A stretch of 6,762 nucleotides of DNA from Pseudomonas sp. PGPPP3. Its GTDB lineage: Bacteria; Pseudomonadota; Gammaproteobacteria; Pseudomonadales; Pseudomonadaceae. The notes under the pieces were generated by a model. It saw only the letters and a list, made by a program, of their open reading frames with translations. It had not been told where the DNA came from and searched no databases. The DNA is taken from assembly GCA_002256055.1 (NCBI GenBank), contig NKIE01000155.1, positions 1-6,762 of the forward strand. Direction: 5' to 3'. Below are positions 1-6,428 of this stretch, piece after piece. A program made the translations under genes and the position numbers. How positions within the stretch are numbered: the stretch's first letter is position 1; every line of letters starts with the position of its first letter.

Positions 1-1610
1 ATTTTCTCCAACAGGTCCTGAGGCAACGGCTCGCCCGTTTCGAAGTGACCGGAGATCAGTGCCAGGCCTTCCGGCTCCCAGCACCAGTTCTCCATGAATT
101 GGCTCGGCAGCTCGACCGCGTCCCAGGCCACGCCGTTGATGCCCGAGGCACCCGCATGTTCGACGCGGGTCAGCAGATGGTGCAGGCCGTGACCGAATTC
201 GTGGAACAGGGTGGTGACTTCATCGTGGGTGAGCAGCGCCGGCTGGCCATTCACCGCTGGGGTGAAGTTGCACACTAGGTTGGCCACCGGGCTGATCAGC
301 TCGCCATTGGCCGCGCGACGCTGGTCGCGGGCGCCGTCCATCCAGGCACCGCCGCGCTTGTTGGCACGGGCATAGAGGTCGAAGAAGAAGCGGCCGACGT
401 GCTGGCCATGCTCGTTGATCTCAAACAGGCGCACGTCCGGATGCCAGCCGTCGAAACCGGACAGCTCCTTGATCTGGATGCCGTAGAGCTGCTCGACGAT
501 GGCGAAAAGGCCGGTCAGCACCTTGTCGATCGGGAACCAGGCACGCACCTGTTCCTGAGAGATGCTGTAGCGCTGCTGACGCAGCTTCTCGCTGTAGTAA
601 CCAACGTCCCAGCTTTGCAGGTCACTGCAACCCTGCTCGGCGGCAAAGGCTTGCAACTCCTGCAGGTCGCGCGCGGCGAATGGCTTGCTGCGCACCGCCA
701 GGTCGCGGAGGAAATTCAGCACCTGCTCGGTGGACTCGGCCATCTTGCCGGCCAGCGACAGTTCGCTGTAGTTGGCGAAACCGAGCAACTGGGCCAGCTC
801 CTGGCGCAGGTCGAGGATCTCACTCATCAGCGGACCATTGTCGAACTGGCCGGCGTTCGGTCCCTGGTCCGAGGCACGGGTGCAGTAGGCGGCGTACAGC
901 TCTTCGCGCAGGGCGCGGTCGTCGGCGTAGGTCATCACCGCGTAGTAGCTGGGGAACTCCAGGCTGATCAACCAGCCGTCCAGTTCCTTGGCCGCCGCGG
1001 CCTGGGCCATCTGCGCCTTGGCTGAGTCGGTGAGGCCGGCCAACGCCGCTTCATCGGTAATGTGCTTGCTCCAGGTCTGGGTGGCATCGAGCAACTGATT
1101 GGAGAAGTTGCTGGTCAGCTCCGAGAGCTTCATCTGGATCGCGCCGTAACGCTGCTGGCCGGCAGGCGGCAGGTCGATGCCCGACAGACGGAAGTCGCGC
1201 AGGGCGTGCTCCAGAATGTTCTTCTGTGCGACGTCGAAGCCAGCCGCCGCCGGGCCACTGGCCAGCGCCTGGTAGGCCTCGAACAAACCACGGTTCTGGC
1301 CCAGCTCGGTCCAGTATTCCGATAGCTTGGGCAGGCAGGCCTCGTAGGCGGCACGCAGCTCGGCACTGTTGCACACGGCATTCAGGTGGCTGACCGGGCT
1401 CCAGGCACGGGACAGGCGGGCGCCCAGTTCATCCAGCGCCAGCACCAGGCCATTCCAGCTCGGCGCGGCATTTTGCTGGGCCAGCAATTGGGCAATCGCC
1501 ACGCGGCTGTCAGCCAGAATGGCGTCGACGGCCGGCTCGACATGTTCCGGGCGGATCATGGAGTAGGGCGGAAGGTCGAAGTCTTGCAACAGCGGATTAT
1601 CGGCAGTCAC
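1..1610 (-). CDS. prlC: Oligopeptidase A (M3 zinc metallopeptidase), 3' end outside the window
   Basis: Cytoplasmic zinc endopeptidase of the thimet-oligopeptidase (M3) family, which degrades short peptides including cleaved signal peptides. The first 536 codons are visible, out of about 680 usual for the family. The N-terminus reads VTADNPLLQDFDLPPYS, typical of PrlC. The catalytic motif HEFGH is at residues 470-474 (bases 189-203), giving zinc ligands H470 and H474 and catalytic E471. The downstream VELPSQFMENW segment supplies the likely third ligand, E500. These positions agree with E. coli OpdA. The GTG start at 1610 was chosen because homology begins there; the Shine-Dalgarno is weak (an AGG eight bases upstream). 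The gene is divergent from the carbonic anhydrase gene. The reading frame is unbroken across the visible part. The C-terminal roughly 145 residues lie beyond base 1. Confidence 0.96.
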   Translation of the reverse strand, partial: MTADNPLLQDFDLPPYSMIRPEHVEPAVDAILADSRVAIAQLLAQQNAAPSWNGLVLALDELGARLSRAWSPVSHLNAVCNSAELRAAYEACLPKLSEYWTELGQNRGLFEAYQALASGPAAAGFDVAQKNILEHALRDFRLSGIDLPPAGQQRYGAIQMKLSELTSNFSNQLLDATQTWSKHITDEAALAGLTDSAKAQMAQAAAAKELDGWLISLEFPSYYAVMTYADDRALREELYAAYCTRASDQGPNAGQFDNGPLMSEILDLRQELAQLLGFANYSELSLAGKMAESTEQVLNFLRDLAVRSKPFAARDLQELQAFAAEQGCSDLQSWDVGYYSEKLRQQRYSISQEQVRAWFPIDKVLTGLFAIVEQLYGIQIKELSGFDGWHPDVRLFEINEHGQHVGRFFFDLYARANKRGGAWMDGARDQRRAANGELISPVANLVCNFTPAVNGQPALLTHDEVTTLFHEFGHGLHHLLTRVEHAGASGINGVAWDAVELPSQFMENWCWEPEGLALISGHFETGEPLPQDLLEK

Positions 1611-1670
1611 GGGATGTACCTGTAGAGTTCGTGGGGCGCGGATAGGCGCCTGCATGGCCGTCATCTTAAT

Positions 1671-1676
1671 TACAAT
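1671..1676 (+). promoter_or_regulatory. Candidate -10 box for the carbonic anhydrase gene
   Basis: TACAAT matches five of six bases of the sigma-70 -10 consensus and lies 33 bases upstream of the GTG start, predicting a transcript start near 1683. No convincing -35 is seen at 16-18 bp spacing, so the assignment is tentative. The AT-rich patch around it is the only one in the 98-bp divergent region shared with prlC. Confidence 0.35.
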
Positions 1677-1708
1677 CGCGGCCGACCGCAGCTCAGGAGA
1701 TTTCTATC

Positions 1709-2239
1709 GTGGCGATTCGAACGTATCAAGGTATGACGCCGCAGCTGGGCGAGCGGGTGTTCGTCGATGAGAGCGCCGTGGTTATCGGCGATGTACACCT
1801 GGGTGCCGACAGCTCGGTATGGCCGCTGACGGTGATCCGCGGCGACATGCACCGCATCCGCATTGGCGCACGCACCAGCGTGCAGGACGGCAGCGTGCTG
1901 CACATCACCCACGCCGGGCCATTCAATCCGGACGGCTACCCGCTGATCATTGGCGACGAGGTAACCATCGGTCACAAGGTCACGCTGCACGGCTGCACCC
2001 TGGGCAACCGCATCTTGGTCGGTATGGGCAGCATCGTCATGGACGGCGCCGTGGTGGAGGACGAGGTGATCATCGGCGCCGGCTCCCTGGTGCCGCCGGG
2101 CAAGGTGCTGAAGAGCGGCTACCTCTATGTCGGCAGCCCGGTAAAGCAAGCACGCGCACTGACAGACAAGGAGCGCGCCTATTTCAGCTACAGCGCCAGC
2201 AACTACGCGGCCCTCAAGGATTTGCACCAGGCGTCCTAA
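1709..2239 (+). CDS. Gamma-class carbonic anhydrase family protein (left-handed beta-helix)
   Basis: A 176-residue cytoplasmic protein of the YrdA/PaaY/CaiE-like gamma carbonic anhydrase group, expected to be a trimer with zinc at subunit interfaces. Hexapeptide repeats run through residues 10-135, and a C-terminal helix follows (about 150-173). The Cam active-site set is intact: R44 and D46 in IRGD, Q59-D60, and zinc ligands H65, H89 and H94. The acidic residues Cam uses as proton shuttle are absent (M47 stands where Cam has Glu62, and the acidic loop is missing), as in the short CamH-like members, so CO2 hydration activity cannot be taken for granted. The GTG start is fixed by CAGGAGA at 1694-1700, eight bases upstream. 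It is divergent from prlC. The family is certain; the physiological role is unknown. Confidence 0.93.
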   Translation: MAIRTYQGMTPQLGERVFVDESAVVIGDVHLGADSSVWPLTVIRGDMHRIRIGARTSVQDGSVLHITHAGPFNPDGYPLIIGDEVTIGHKVTLHGCTLGNRILVGMGSIVMDGAVVEDEVIIGAGSLVPPGKVLKSGYLYVGSPVKQARALTDKERAYFSYSASNYAALKDLHQAS

Positions 2240-2290
2240 ATACCGCCAAGCCAGGCCGGCAGGTTTGCCTGGGCAGTCAGCCGATATCGA

Positions 2291-2297
2291 CTACGCT
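2291..2297 (+). promoter_or_regulatory. Possible stress-type (RpoS-like) -10 element
   Basis: CTACGCT resembles the RpoS -10 consensus CTATACT at five of seven positions and lies about 87 bases upstream of the receiver-like gene's ATG. It is the best promoter candidate in the 144-bp gap after the carbonic anhydrase gene. No matching -35 is evident, which RpoS promoters can tolerate. Weak evidence from one short motif. Confidence 0.25.
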
Positions 2298-2383
2298 TGC
2301 CTGACGATCCCTTGGCAGGGTTCGTGGATACGCCGCGCGCCACCGCCGCCCCTCACTACCAGGCGCCCAGCGAAGGATATGCG

Positions 2384-3529
2384 ATGTCAGGAATCGACTT
2401 GTGGGATGACGATGATTTCATCAGCAGCGACAGTGCCGTCCTAGAGGCCCCGCCCTTACTCATTTGCCTGATTGCGGCGGCCGAGCACCACAGCGTTTGG
2501 CAGGCAGGGCTGGAACAGCACGGCATTCAGGTGTGCGCCGAACCCTGTGATGAGTGCCAGCTGATCCTCGTCGACGAGCGCTGCGCCGATTACACCGCGC
2601 AACTGGCCCGCCTGAACGAGCGGCCAGAGCGGCCACCACTGTTCTTTCTGGTCACCAACGGTGCCGAGCCTGACTGCATCCGCGCCTTCTCCGCTGGCGC
2701 CGACGACTATGTGCACTTGCCAATCAGCCCGGAAGCCCTGGCCGCACGCCTCAAGCGCGTGGAAGTGAAGCTGCGCGACACCTCAAGCATGCGCGAACAG
2801 CTCAACCAGTCCTCACAGATCGCCTTCCAGTCCATGAGCATGAACGCCGAACTGGGGCGCATTCTGCAGTACATGGAAAGTAGCTTCGCCTGCCAGCAGT
2901 TCCCCGCCCTGGCCGAGCTGACCCTGCAGATGTTCAACGAACTGGGCCTGCACGCGAGCCTGGGCATATTCCATGACCGCGGCCTGGAATACTTCTATGA
3001 CGATGGCATCAAGCGCCCCATCGAACAGGAAGTGATCGAGAACTCCCGGCACCTGGGACGAATTTCCGACTTCGGCAGTCGCACCATACTCAACTACCCC
3101 CATGTCGGCCTGCTAATCCGCAACATGCCCCTCGACAACCCACTGCGCTACGGCATTCTCAAGGACCATATCTGCTACATCGGCAATGGCCTGGAGGCCC
3201 GCTGTCAGGCCATGATCACCGAACGTTATGCTCGTGAGCGGGCCGTGCGCATCCAGGCCACCGCCGCCGTGCTGCAACAGATGATTGCGGAAATGGAGCA
3301 GGCCAAACTGGAGGTAACCCGCAACAGCAGCAGCGAGCTGCAGGGCATGCTCGATGCCCTGCACCACGAGTTTTCCCAGCTGTGCCTGACCGGCCCGGAA
3401 GAAGATACCCTGATGCACCTGCTGACCGAGTCCAGCGACCGCATCCACGCGCTATTCAAAAACGCCGCCGAACAAGACCTGCTGTTTCAGCAACTGCTCA
3501 GCGGCGTAGCGAAAACCCTCGAGCATTGA
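2384..3529 (+). CDS. Protein with degenerate response-regulator receiver domain and uncharacterised C-terminal region
   Basis: A 381-residue soluble protein. After an acidic N-terminal tail (WDDDD, residues 7-11), residues 25-127 look like a CheY-type receiver. The candidate phospho-acceptor is D64 in LILVDE, the switch Thr is T91 in FFLVTNG, and GADDYV is at 105-110. The metal-binding acidic pair expected near the start of the fold is missing (ICLIAAAEHH), and the conserved Lys before Pro is Leu (L112-P113), so classic phosphorylation is doubtful. A CX3CX2C cluster sits at C51, C55 and C58. Residues 150-280 form a mixed region with NYPHVGLLIRNMP at 237-249, and the rest (280-381) is predicted helical. 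No HTH, GGDEF, EAL or kinase motif is visible. The ATG at 2384 is chosen for AAGGA six bases upstream; the in-frame TTG at 2297 has no comparable signal. It lies 18 bp before a lipoprotein gene, probably in one operon. Function unknown; a signalling or scaffold role is inferred. Confidence 0.85.
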   Translation: MSGIDLWDDDDFISSDSAVLEAPPLLICLIAAAEHHSVWQAGLEQHGIQVCAEPCDECQLILVDERCADYTAQLARLNERPERPPLFFLVTNGAEPDCIRAFSAGADDYVHLPISPEALAARLKRVEVKLRDTSSMREQLNQSSQIAFQSMSMNAELGRILQYMESSFACQQFPALAELTLQMFNELGLHASLGIFHDRGLEYFYDDGIKRPIEQEVIENSRHLGRISDFGSRTILNYPHVGLLIRNMPLDNPLRYGILKDHICYIGNGLEARCQAMITERYARERAVRIQATAAVLQQMIAEMEQAKLEVTRNSSSELQGMLDALHHEFSQLCLTGPEEDTLMHLLTESSDRIHALFKNAAEQDLLFQQLLSGVAKTLEH

Positions 3530-3547
3530 CCGCGCGAGAACCCGTCC

Positions 3548-3964
3548 ATGCGCCATATCCTACTCACCGCCATGCTCCTCCTGACCAGCGCATGCGCCGG
3601 GCCTCTGCCGGCAGTCGACCCGCAACAAGCGTGGATCGACCTAGCCACAGTACCCGGCAACGTGCTGATGGCCGACCGTCTGGATAATCACCCAGTCAAT
3701 GATGGTCGTTATTTTCAGGTCAGCCCCGGTGAGCATGACCTGCAGGTGCGCCTGCAATTCGACGTGCCCAGCGGCGGCCAGGACGGCCTGGCAGAGCTGC
3801 AAACCCGTACCTGCCGACTGCAACTGCACTTCCCGAGCTTCGTCGCCGGCCAGCGCTATCTGCTCAAGGCCGGGCAACAAGGCTACCGCCCCTGGGCGCG
3901 CCTGTATGACAGCCAGCAACAGATGCTAGTGCCGGGTAAAACCCTGCGCTGCGGCAGCATTTAA
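3548..3964 (+). CDS. Small putative outer-membrane lipoprotein, function unknown
   Basis: A 138-residue protein with a short basic-hydrophobic signal (MRHILLTAMLLL) followed by TSAC, so C16 is the likely lipidated residue. Thr at -3 is a less common lipobox residue. Residues 17-18 are Ala-Gly, with no Asp at +2, which favours sorting to the outer membrane. The mature part is predicted beta-rich. A SPGEHDLQVRLQF segment at 59-71 resembles the strand pattern of PEGA/DUF2846-like proteins, though I cannot assign a family. C89 and C135 could form a disulfide. The start is 18 bases after the upstream stop with only a weak Shine-Dalgarno (CGAGAA), which suggests co-transcription and perhaps translational coupling with the receiver-like gene. 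Transcription would end at the hairpin at 4006-4026. Confidence 0.8.
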   Translation: MRHILLTAMLLLTSACAGPLPAVDPQQAWIDLATVPGNVLMADRLDNHPVNDGRYFQVSPGEHDLQVRLQFDVPSGGQDGLAELQTRTCRLQLHFPSFVAGQRYLLKAGQQGYRPWARLYDSQQQMLVPGKTLRCGSI

Positions 3965-4001
3965 GCGGCAGCACATACCCGCAATCACGTTTTCACGGCG
4001 T

Positions 4002-4026
4002 AAAAAAACCGGGCATTGCCCGGTTT
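4002..4026 (-). terminator. Rho-independent terminator, probably serving both convergent units
   Basis: A perfect 9-bp stem (AAACCGGGC at 4006-4014 pairs with 4018-4026) closes a three-base loop. Read leftward, the stem runs into seven consecutive T (bases 4008-4002), a textbook terminator for the DUF1161 gene that stops at 4042. Read rightward, only a short T run follows, but the hairpin lies 41 bases after the lipoprotein stop and may end that transcript too. Confidence 0.9.
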
Positions 4027-4041
4027 ATCGAGGGGTACTGC

Positions 4042-4269
4042 TCAGCCGCGGGTGTAGGTAATTTCCTTGCTACCGGCATCGCAGCTGCCGACCACTTGCT
4101 TGTCACCGGCCGTGCCCTTGTCCACCACCTCCAGGCTGTAGGCAACAACGCCCTTGGCCTTGAGTTTGGCGTCGATTTCCGCCTGCAGTTCGGCGCACGG
4201 CTTGGGGGCGGCCAGCAGGACACCGCTCATGGCGCACAAACCCAGTCCCAACACGAGTTGCTTGATCAT
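4042..4269 (-). CDS. DUF1161 family small periplasmic protein (YnfD-like)
   Basis: A 75-residue secreted protein. The signal peptide MIKQLVLGLGLCAMSGVLLA precedes cleavage near residues 20-21, giving a mature protein of about 54 residues. The mature part fits DUF1161: CAELQAEIDAKLKAKGVVAYSLEVV, then VVGSC and a terminal EITYTRG. C25 and C63 are the only cysteines after the signal and probably form a disulfide in the periplasm. The start is firm: GAAGGAG (bases 4278-4284) lies eight bases upstream of the ATG. It is followed by a strong terminator. It lies downstream of dodecin on the same strand with a 103-bp gap, so it may have its own promoter. The family has no established biochemical role that I know of. 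Confidence 0.88.
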   Translation of the reverse strand: MIKQLVLGLGLCAMSGVLLAAPKPCAELQAEIDAKLKAKGVVAYSLEVVDKGTAGDKQVVGSCDAGSKEITYTRG

Positions 4270-4340
4270 CGATAACGCTCCTTCGTTGTGATTACGATCC
4301 TCAGCTACTCAGCCCGCCATAGGCGGCCAAGTAGGTGTTC

Positions 4341-4347
4341 AGCATAG
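4341..4347 (-). promoter_or_regulatory. Possible RpoS-like -10 element for the DUF1161 gene
   Basis: Read leftward, the bases are CTATGCT, six of seven matches to the RpoS -10 consensus CTATACT, about 71 bases upstream of the DUF1161 start. No -35 hexamer is recognisable at the usual spacing. It sits next to overlapping palindromes at 4350-4366. A tentative motif call. Confidence 0.28.
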
Positions 4348-4372
4348 GGCACAGACTGTGACAGTGATATGC

Positions 4373-4588
4373 CTAGCTACCCGTAATGCGAAACCCGACC
4401 TTGAGCGTGACCTGATAGTGACCAACCTTGCCGTTTTCGATATGACCGCGGGTTTCGGTCACCTCGAACCAGTCCATGTTGTGCAGGGTTTTGGCGCACT
4501 CGGCCAGGGCATTTTCGATGGCGTCCTCGATGCTGGTGGGCGATGAGCCGACAACTTCGATTTTCTTGTAAGTGTGGTGGCTGGGCAT
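4373..4588 (-). CDS. Dodecin, flavin-binding storage/buffer protein
   Basis: A 71-residue protein whose family assembles into hollow dodecamers that bind flavins (FMN, riboflavin or related), thought to buffer free flavin and limit photochemical damage. Sequence hallmarks are the N-terminal strand HHTYKKIEVVGSSPTS, the helix SIEDAIENALAECAKTL, W40 (the aromatic that stacks on the flavin), RGHI at 47-50 and Q59 in YQVTLKV. The W40-Q59 spacing of 19 equals that of W36 and Q55 in Halobacterium dodecin. The ATG at 4588 is chosen for GAGGA seven bases upstream and because homology starts here. The frame stays open for 36 more codons upstream, but that stretch is proline-rich and unlike the family. 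It is followed by the DUF1161 gene. Confidence 0.93.
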   Translation of the reverse strand: MPSHHTYKKIEVVGSSPTSIEDAIENALAECAKTLHNMDWFEVTETRGHIENGKVGHYQVTLKVGFRITGS

Positions 4589-4684
4589 GGGGGCATCCTC
4601 GGTGAGAGATACCTCAACGCTAGTCAAGACAGGAGCGGGGGGCAAATCGGGGGGACAATCAGCAGAGATAACGTGACAACCTGA

Positions 4685-4709
4685 ACCTGGCGGCAACCGA
4701 GCGCCAGGT
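4685..4709 (-). terminator. Hairpin after the DUF3313 lipoprotein gene, weak terminator candidate
   Basis: A perfect 8-bp inverted repeat (ACCTGGCG at 4685-4692, CGCCAGGT at 4702-4709) with a nine-base loop begins 12 bases past the lipoprotein stop. No T-tract follows in the leftward direction, so it may stabilise the mRNA 3' end or assist Rho rather than terminate by itself. Confidence 0.4.
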
Positions 4710-4721
4710 CCAGGCCGAGCA

Positions 4722-5396
4722 TTACTTCATGAGTTTCTGCATATCGTTGGTCACGTCCTTGATCGCCGCCTTGAAGTCATTGGCGCTGATCGCCTGGCTG
4801 TCGTTTTCCAGGGTCTTACCAAACACCTTACGCACCACTTTACCCACCGGCATGCCCGTGGCGGCATCGATGAAGTCAGCCTCGATATACAGCTCGGTGT
4901 TCTGATCGCGGTGACCGCTTGCCGCCGACGCCGCGCCGACAACCGCCGCAACCGGCACCACCTCATACCACTTCATGCCTTCGTTGGACGCCGACACGCC
5001 GGTAATGGCCGCCCGCAGGATCAGCACCCGCGCACCATTGGCGGCGGAATTCGCACTCGATACCACTTGGTAGTTCTGCGCCAGCGCGGACTTCACTGCG
5101 GTGGTGGTGTAACGCTGTAGCTCTTGCAGGGTTTGCAGATTGACGCGCTCGGTGGGCTTGGGCGCCGGGTACAGGTCGAGCTGCTTGAAAACCACCGTGT
5201 CATACGCCGACGGCTGGAAGCCTGGAGCAATCCAGCGCATGGCCTTCTGGCCGCTCGGCGTGGTGACTTCCTGCAAGCCGTCATAGCTGGGCAGGAAGCC
5301 GGAGTACTGGCTTTTCTCAGTCACTTGCGACACACAACCACTCAACAGCACACCGCTCAGGGCGGTACCCAGCAACAACTTGCGCGACATCTTCAT
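4722..5396 (-). CDS. DUF3313 family outer-membrane lipoprotein
   Basis: A 224-residue protein with a clear type II signal: the basic start MKMSRK, a hydrophobic stretch, and lipobox LSGC with C21 lipidated. Val at +2 favours release to the outer membrane. The mature N-terminus has SGFLPSYDGLQEV (residues 32-44), the hallmark of DUF3313, followed by a P-x-x-Y-D segment (GFQPSAYDTVVF). Near the centre is the Ala/Gly-rich VVPVAAVVGAASAASG, and toward the end YIEADFIDAATGMPVGKVV, all in family order; the overall length is normal. The start at 5396 rather than in-frame codons further upstream is supported by GAGGG at 5407-5411, ten bases before the ATG; a second ATG two codons later is also possible. 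It lies between trpI and dodecin on the same strand. The function of the family is not established. Confidence 0.87.
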   Translation of the reverse strand: MKMSRKLLLGTALSGVLLSGCVSQVTEKSQYSGFLPSYDGLQEVTTPSGQKAMRWIAPGFQPSAYDTVVFKQLDLYPAPKPTERVNLQTLQELQRYTTTAVKSALAQNYQVVSSANSAANGARVLILRAAITGVSASNEGMKWYEVVPVAAVVGAASAASGHRDQNTELYIEADFIDAATGMPVGKVVRKVFGKTLENDSQAISANDFKAAIKDVTNDMQKLMK

Positions 5397-5507
5397 TGGC
5401 TTGCATCCCTCAAGGTTGAAATGGCTACCGCTTGTTTTCACAGAATTAACCACGCTTCAGTGAGTATTGCCGATACCTGCGAAATAAGAGCACTGAAAAC
5501 ATGACAA

Positions 5508-6398
5508 TTACACCTCAACCTGCTCGGCGCGCAACCATTCTGCCAGCTTGGCCGCCCGCGGGTCCCGCGTGCGCAGCGGCACCCACAAGGCCAGTTTGGC
5601 GCGGGTCTGAGCAAAGCCCCAAGGCGCGATCAAGCGCCCGGCGGCAAGGTCGTCGGCCACCAACTGCTGTGGTGCAATGGCCACGCCCAAACCAGCCGCC
5701 GCCGCTTCCAGCAAGTAATACAGGTGCTCGAAGCCCTGCCCCAGGGTGAGGGCATCTGGCGCCAAGCCATTGCGCTCGGCCCAGGCCGGCCAGGCTTGCG
5801 GCCGTGAGCTGGTGTGCAGCAACGGCTCCGCCAGCAGGGCCGCAGGCGCGGCATGCTGCAGCTGGCTGGCGCGCACATGCCGAGGACTGAGCACTGGGCC
5901 GATGGCTTCGCTGGCCAATTCGTAAACCTGCATGTCAGCCGGCCAGGGCGGCTCAGCGAACAGCAGGGTGGCATCCAGCCCTGGGCGGCGCGGGTCGAGA
6001 TCGCCCTCACTGCTGGACAGTTGCAGATGCAGCTCGGGCAGCTCGCGGTTGAGGCGGTCCAGGCGCGGGATAAACCAGCGCGCCAGCAAACTGCCCGGAC
6101 AACCGAGCACGAAGGGCGCATCGCGGGTCTGCCGTTGCAGCTCGGCGCACACCTCGCGCAAGCGCTCAAAGGTATCGAACGCCACATCGCGCAGACGCAT
6201 GCCGGCCTCGGTGAGCTTGACGCCGCGACCGTCCTTGACGAACAAGGCCACGCCAAGCTGTGCTTCCAGCGCACGAATCTGCCGACTCACCGCACCGTGG
6301 GTGACGTGCAGTGCGTCCGCCGCCAGGCTGACGCTTTGCAGGCGTGCCGCGACCTCGAAGGCGCGTAGGGCATTCAGTGGGGGCAGTTCTCGGCTCAT
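5508..6398 (-). CDS. trpI: LysR-type activator of tryptophan synthase genes
   Basis: A 296-residue LysR-type regulator. The N-terminal winged HTH covers roughly residues 6-66 ([42 protein letters not shown], with the recognition helix near 34-44), and the periplasmic-binding-like effector domain fills about 92-290. Divergent placement next to trpB, together with the opening [15 protein letters not shown], identifies TrpI, which in P. aeruginosa and P. putida activates trpBA in response to indoleglycerol phosphate. The ATG at 6398 was chosen because homology and the usual length (about 295) begin there; the open frame extends 30 codons further, without family similarity. The nearest Shine-Dalgarno-like AGGA is more than 12 bases away, so translation may be inefficient. 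TrpI likely controls its own transcription, because one candidate operator lies in its leader. Confidence 0.93.
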   Translation of the reverse strand: MSRELPPLNALRAFEVAARLQSVSLAADALHVTHGAVSRQIRALEAQLGVALFVKDGRGVKLTEAGMRLRDVAFDTFERLREVCAELQRQTRDAPFVLGCPGSLLARWFIPRLDRLNRELPELHLQLSSSEGDLDPRRPGLDATLLFAEPPWPADMQVYELASEAIGPVLSPRHVRASQLQHAAPAALLAEPLLHTSSRPQAWPAWAERNGLAPDALTLGQGFEHLYYLLEAAAAGLGVAIAPQQLVADDLAAGRLIAPWGFAQTRAKLALWVPLRTRDPRAAKLAEWLRAEQVEV

Positions 6399-6405
6399 GG
6401 TATTG

Positions 6406-6420
6406 GTGAGTTTTCCTGAC
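6406..6420. promoter_or_regulatory. Candidate TrpI operator, upstream site (T-N11-A dyad)
   Basis: GTGAG-N5-CTGAC is an imperfect dyad (four of five bases symmetric) and contains the LysR T-N11-A pattern (T6407, A6419). Its centre is about 63 bases upstream of the predicted trpB transcript start, where LysR regulators place their high-affinity recognition site. The assignment rests on position and symmetry, not on a scored alignment. Confidence 0.55.
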
Positions 6421-6428
6421 AGGTCAAC

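Noticed and set aside
399..1025. Long + strand open frame opposite prlC.
   Set aside because: It is the antisense shadow of a well-conserved zinc peptidase in GC-rich DNA; no start signal or family resemblance.
1611..1708. Heat-shock (sigma-32) promoter for prlC, as in E. coli.
   Set aside because: A CCCCAC stretch is present on the minus strand but no CTTGAA-like -35 lies at proper spacing.
2251..2272. CCAGGC/GCCTGG hairpin after the carbonic anhydrase gene, as terminator.
   Set aside because: The stem is only 6 bp with a ten-base loop and no T-tract; it may be chance.
2297..2383. TTG start adding 29 residues to the receiver-like protein.
   Set aside because: The extension is proline-rich with no Shine-Dalgarno, while ATG at 2384 has AAGGA at proper spacing.
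4314..4326. CCGCC-ATA-GGCGG hairpin as a terminator after dodecin.
   Set aside because: The stem is only 5 bp and no T-run follows on either strand.
4589..4696. N-terminal extension of dodecin by 36 codons.
   Set aside because: Dodecins are about 70 residues and begin at MPSHHTYKK; GAGGA precedes that ATG and the extension comes from the upstream G/C tracts.
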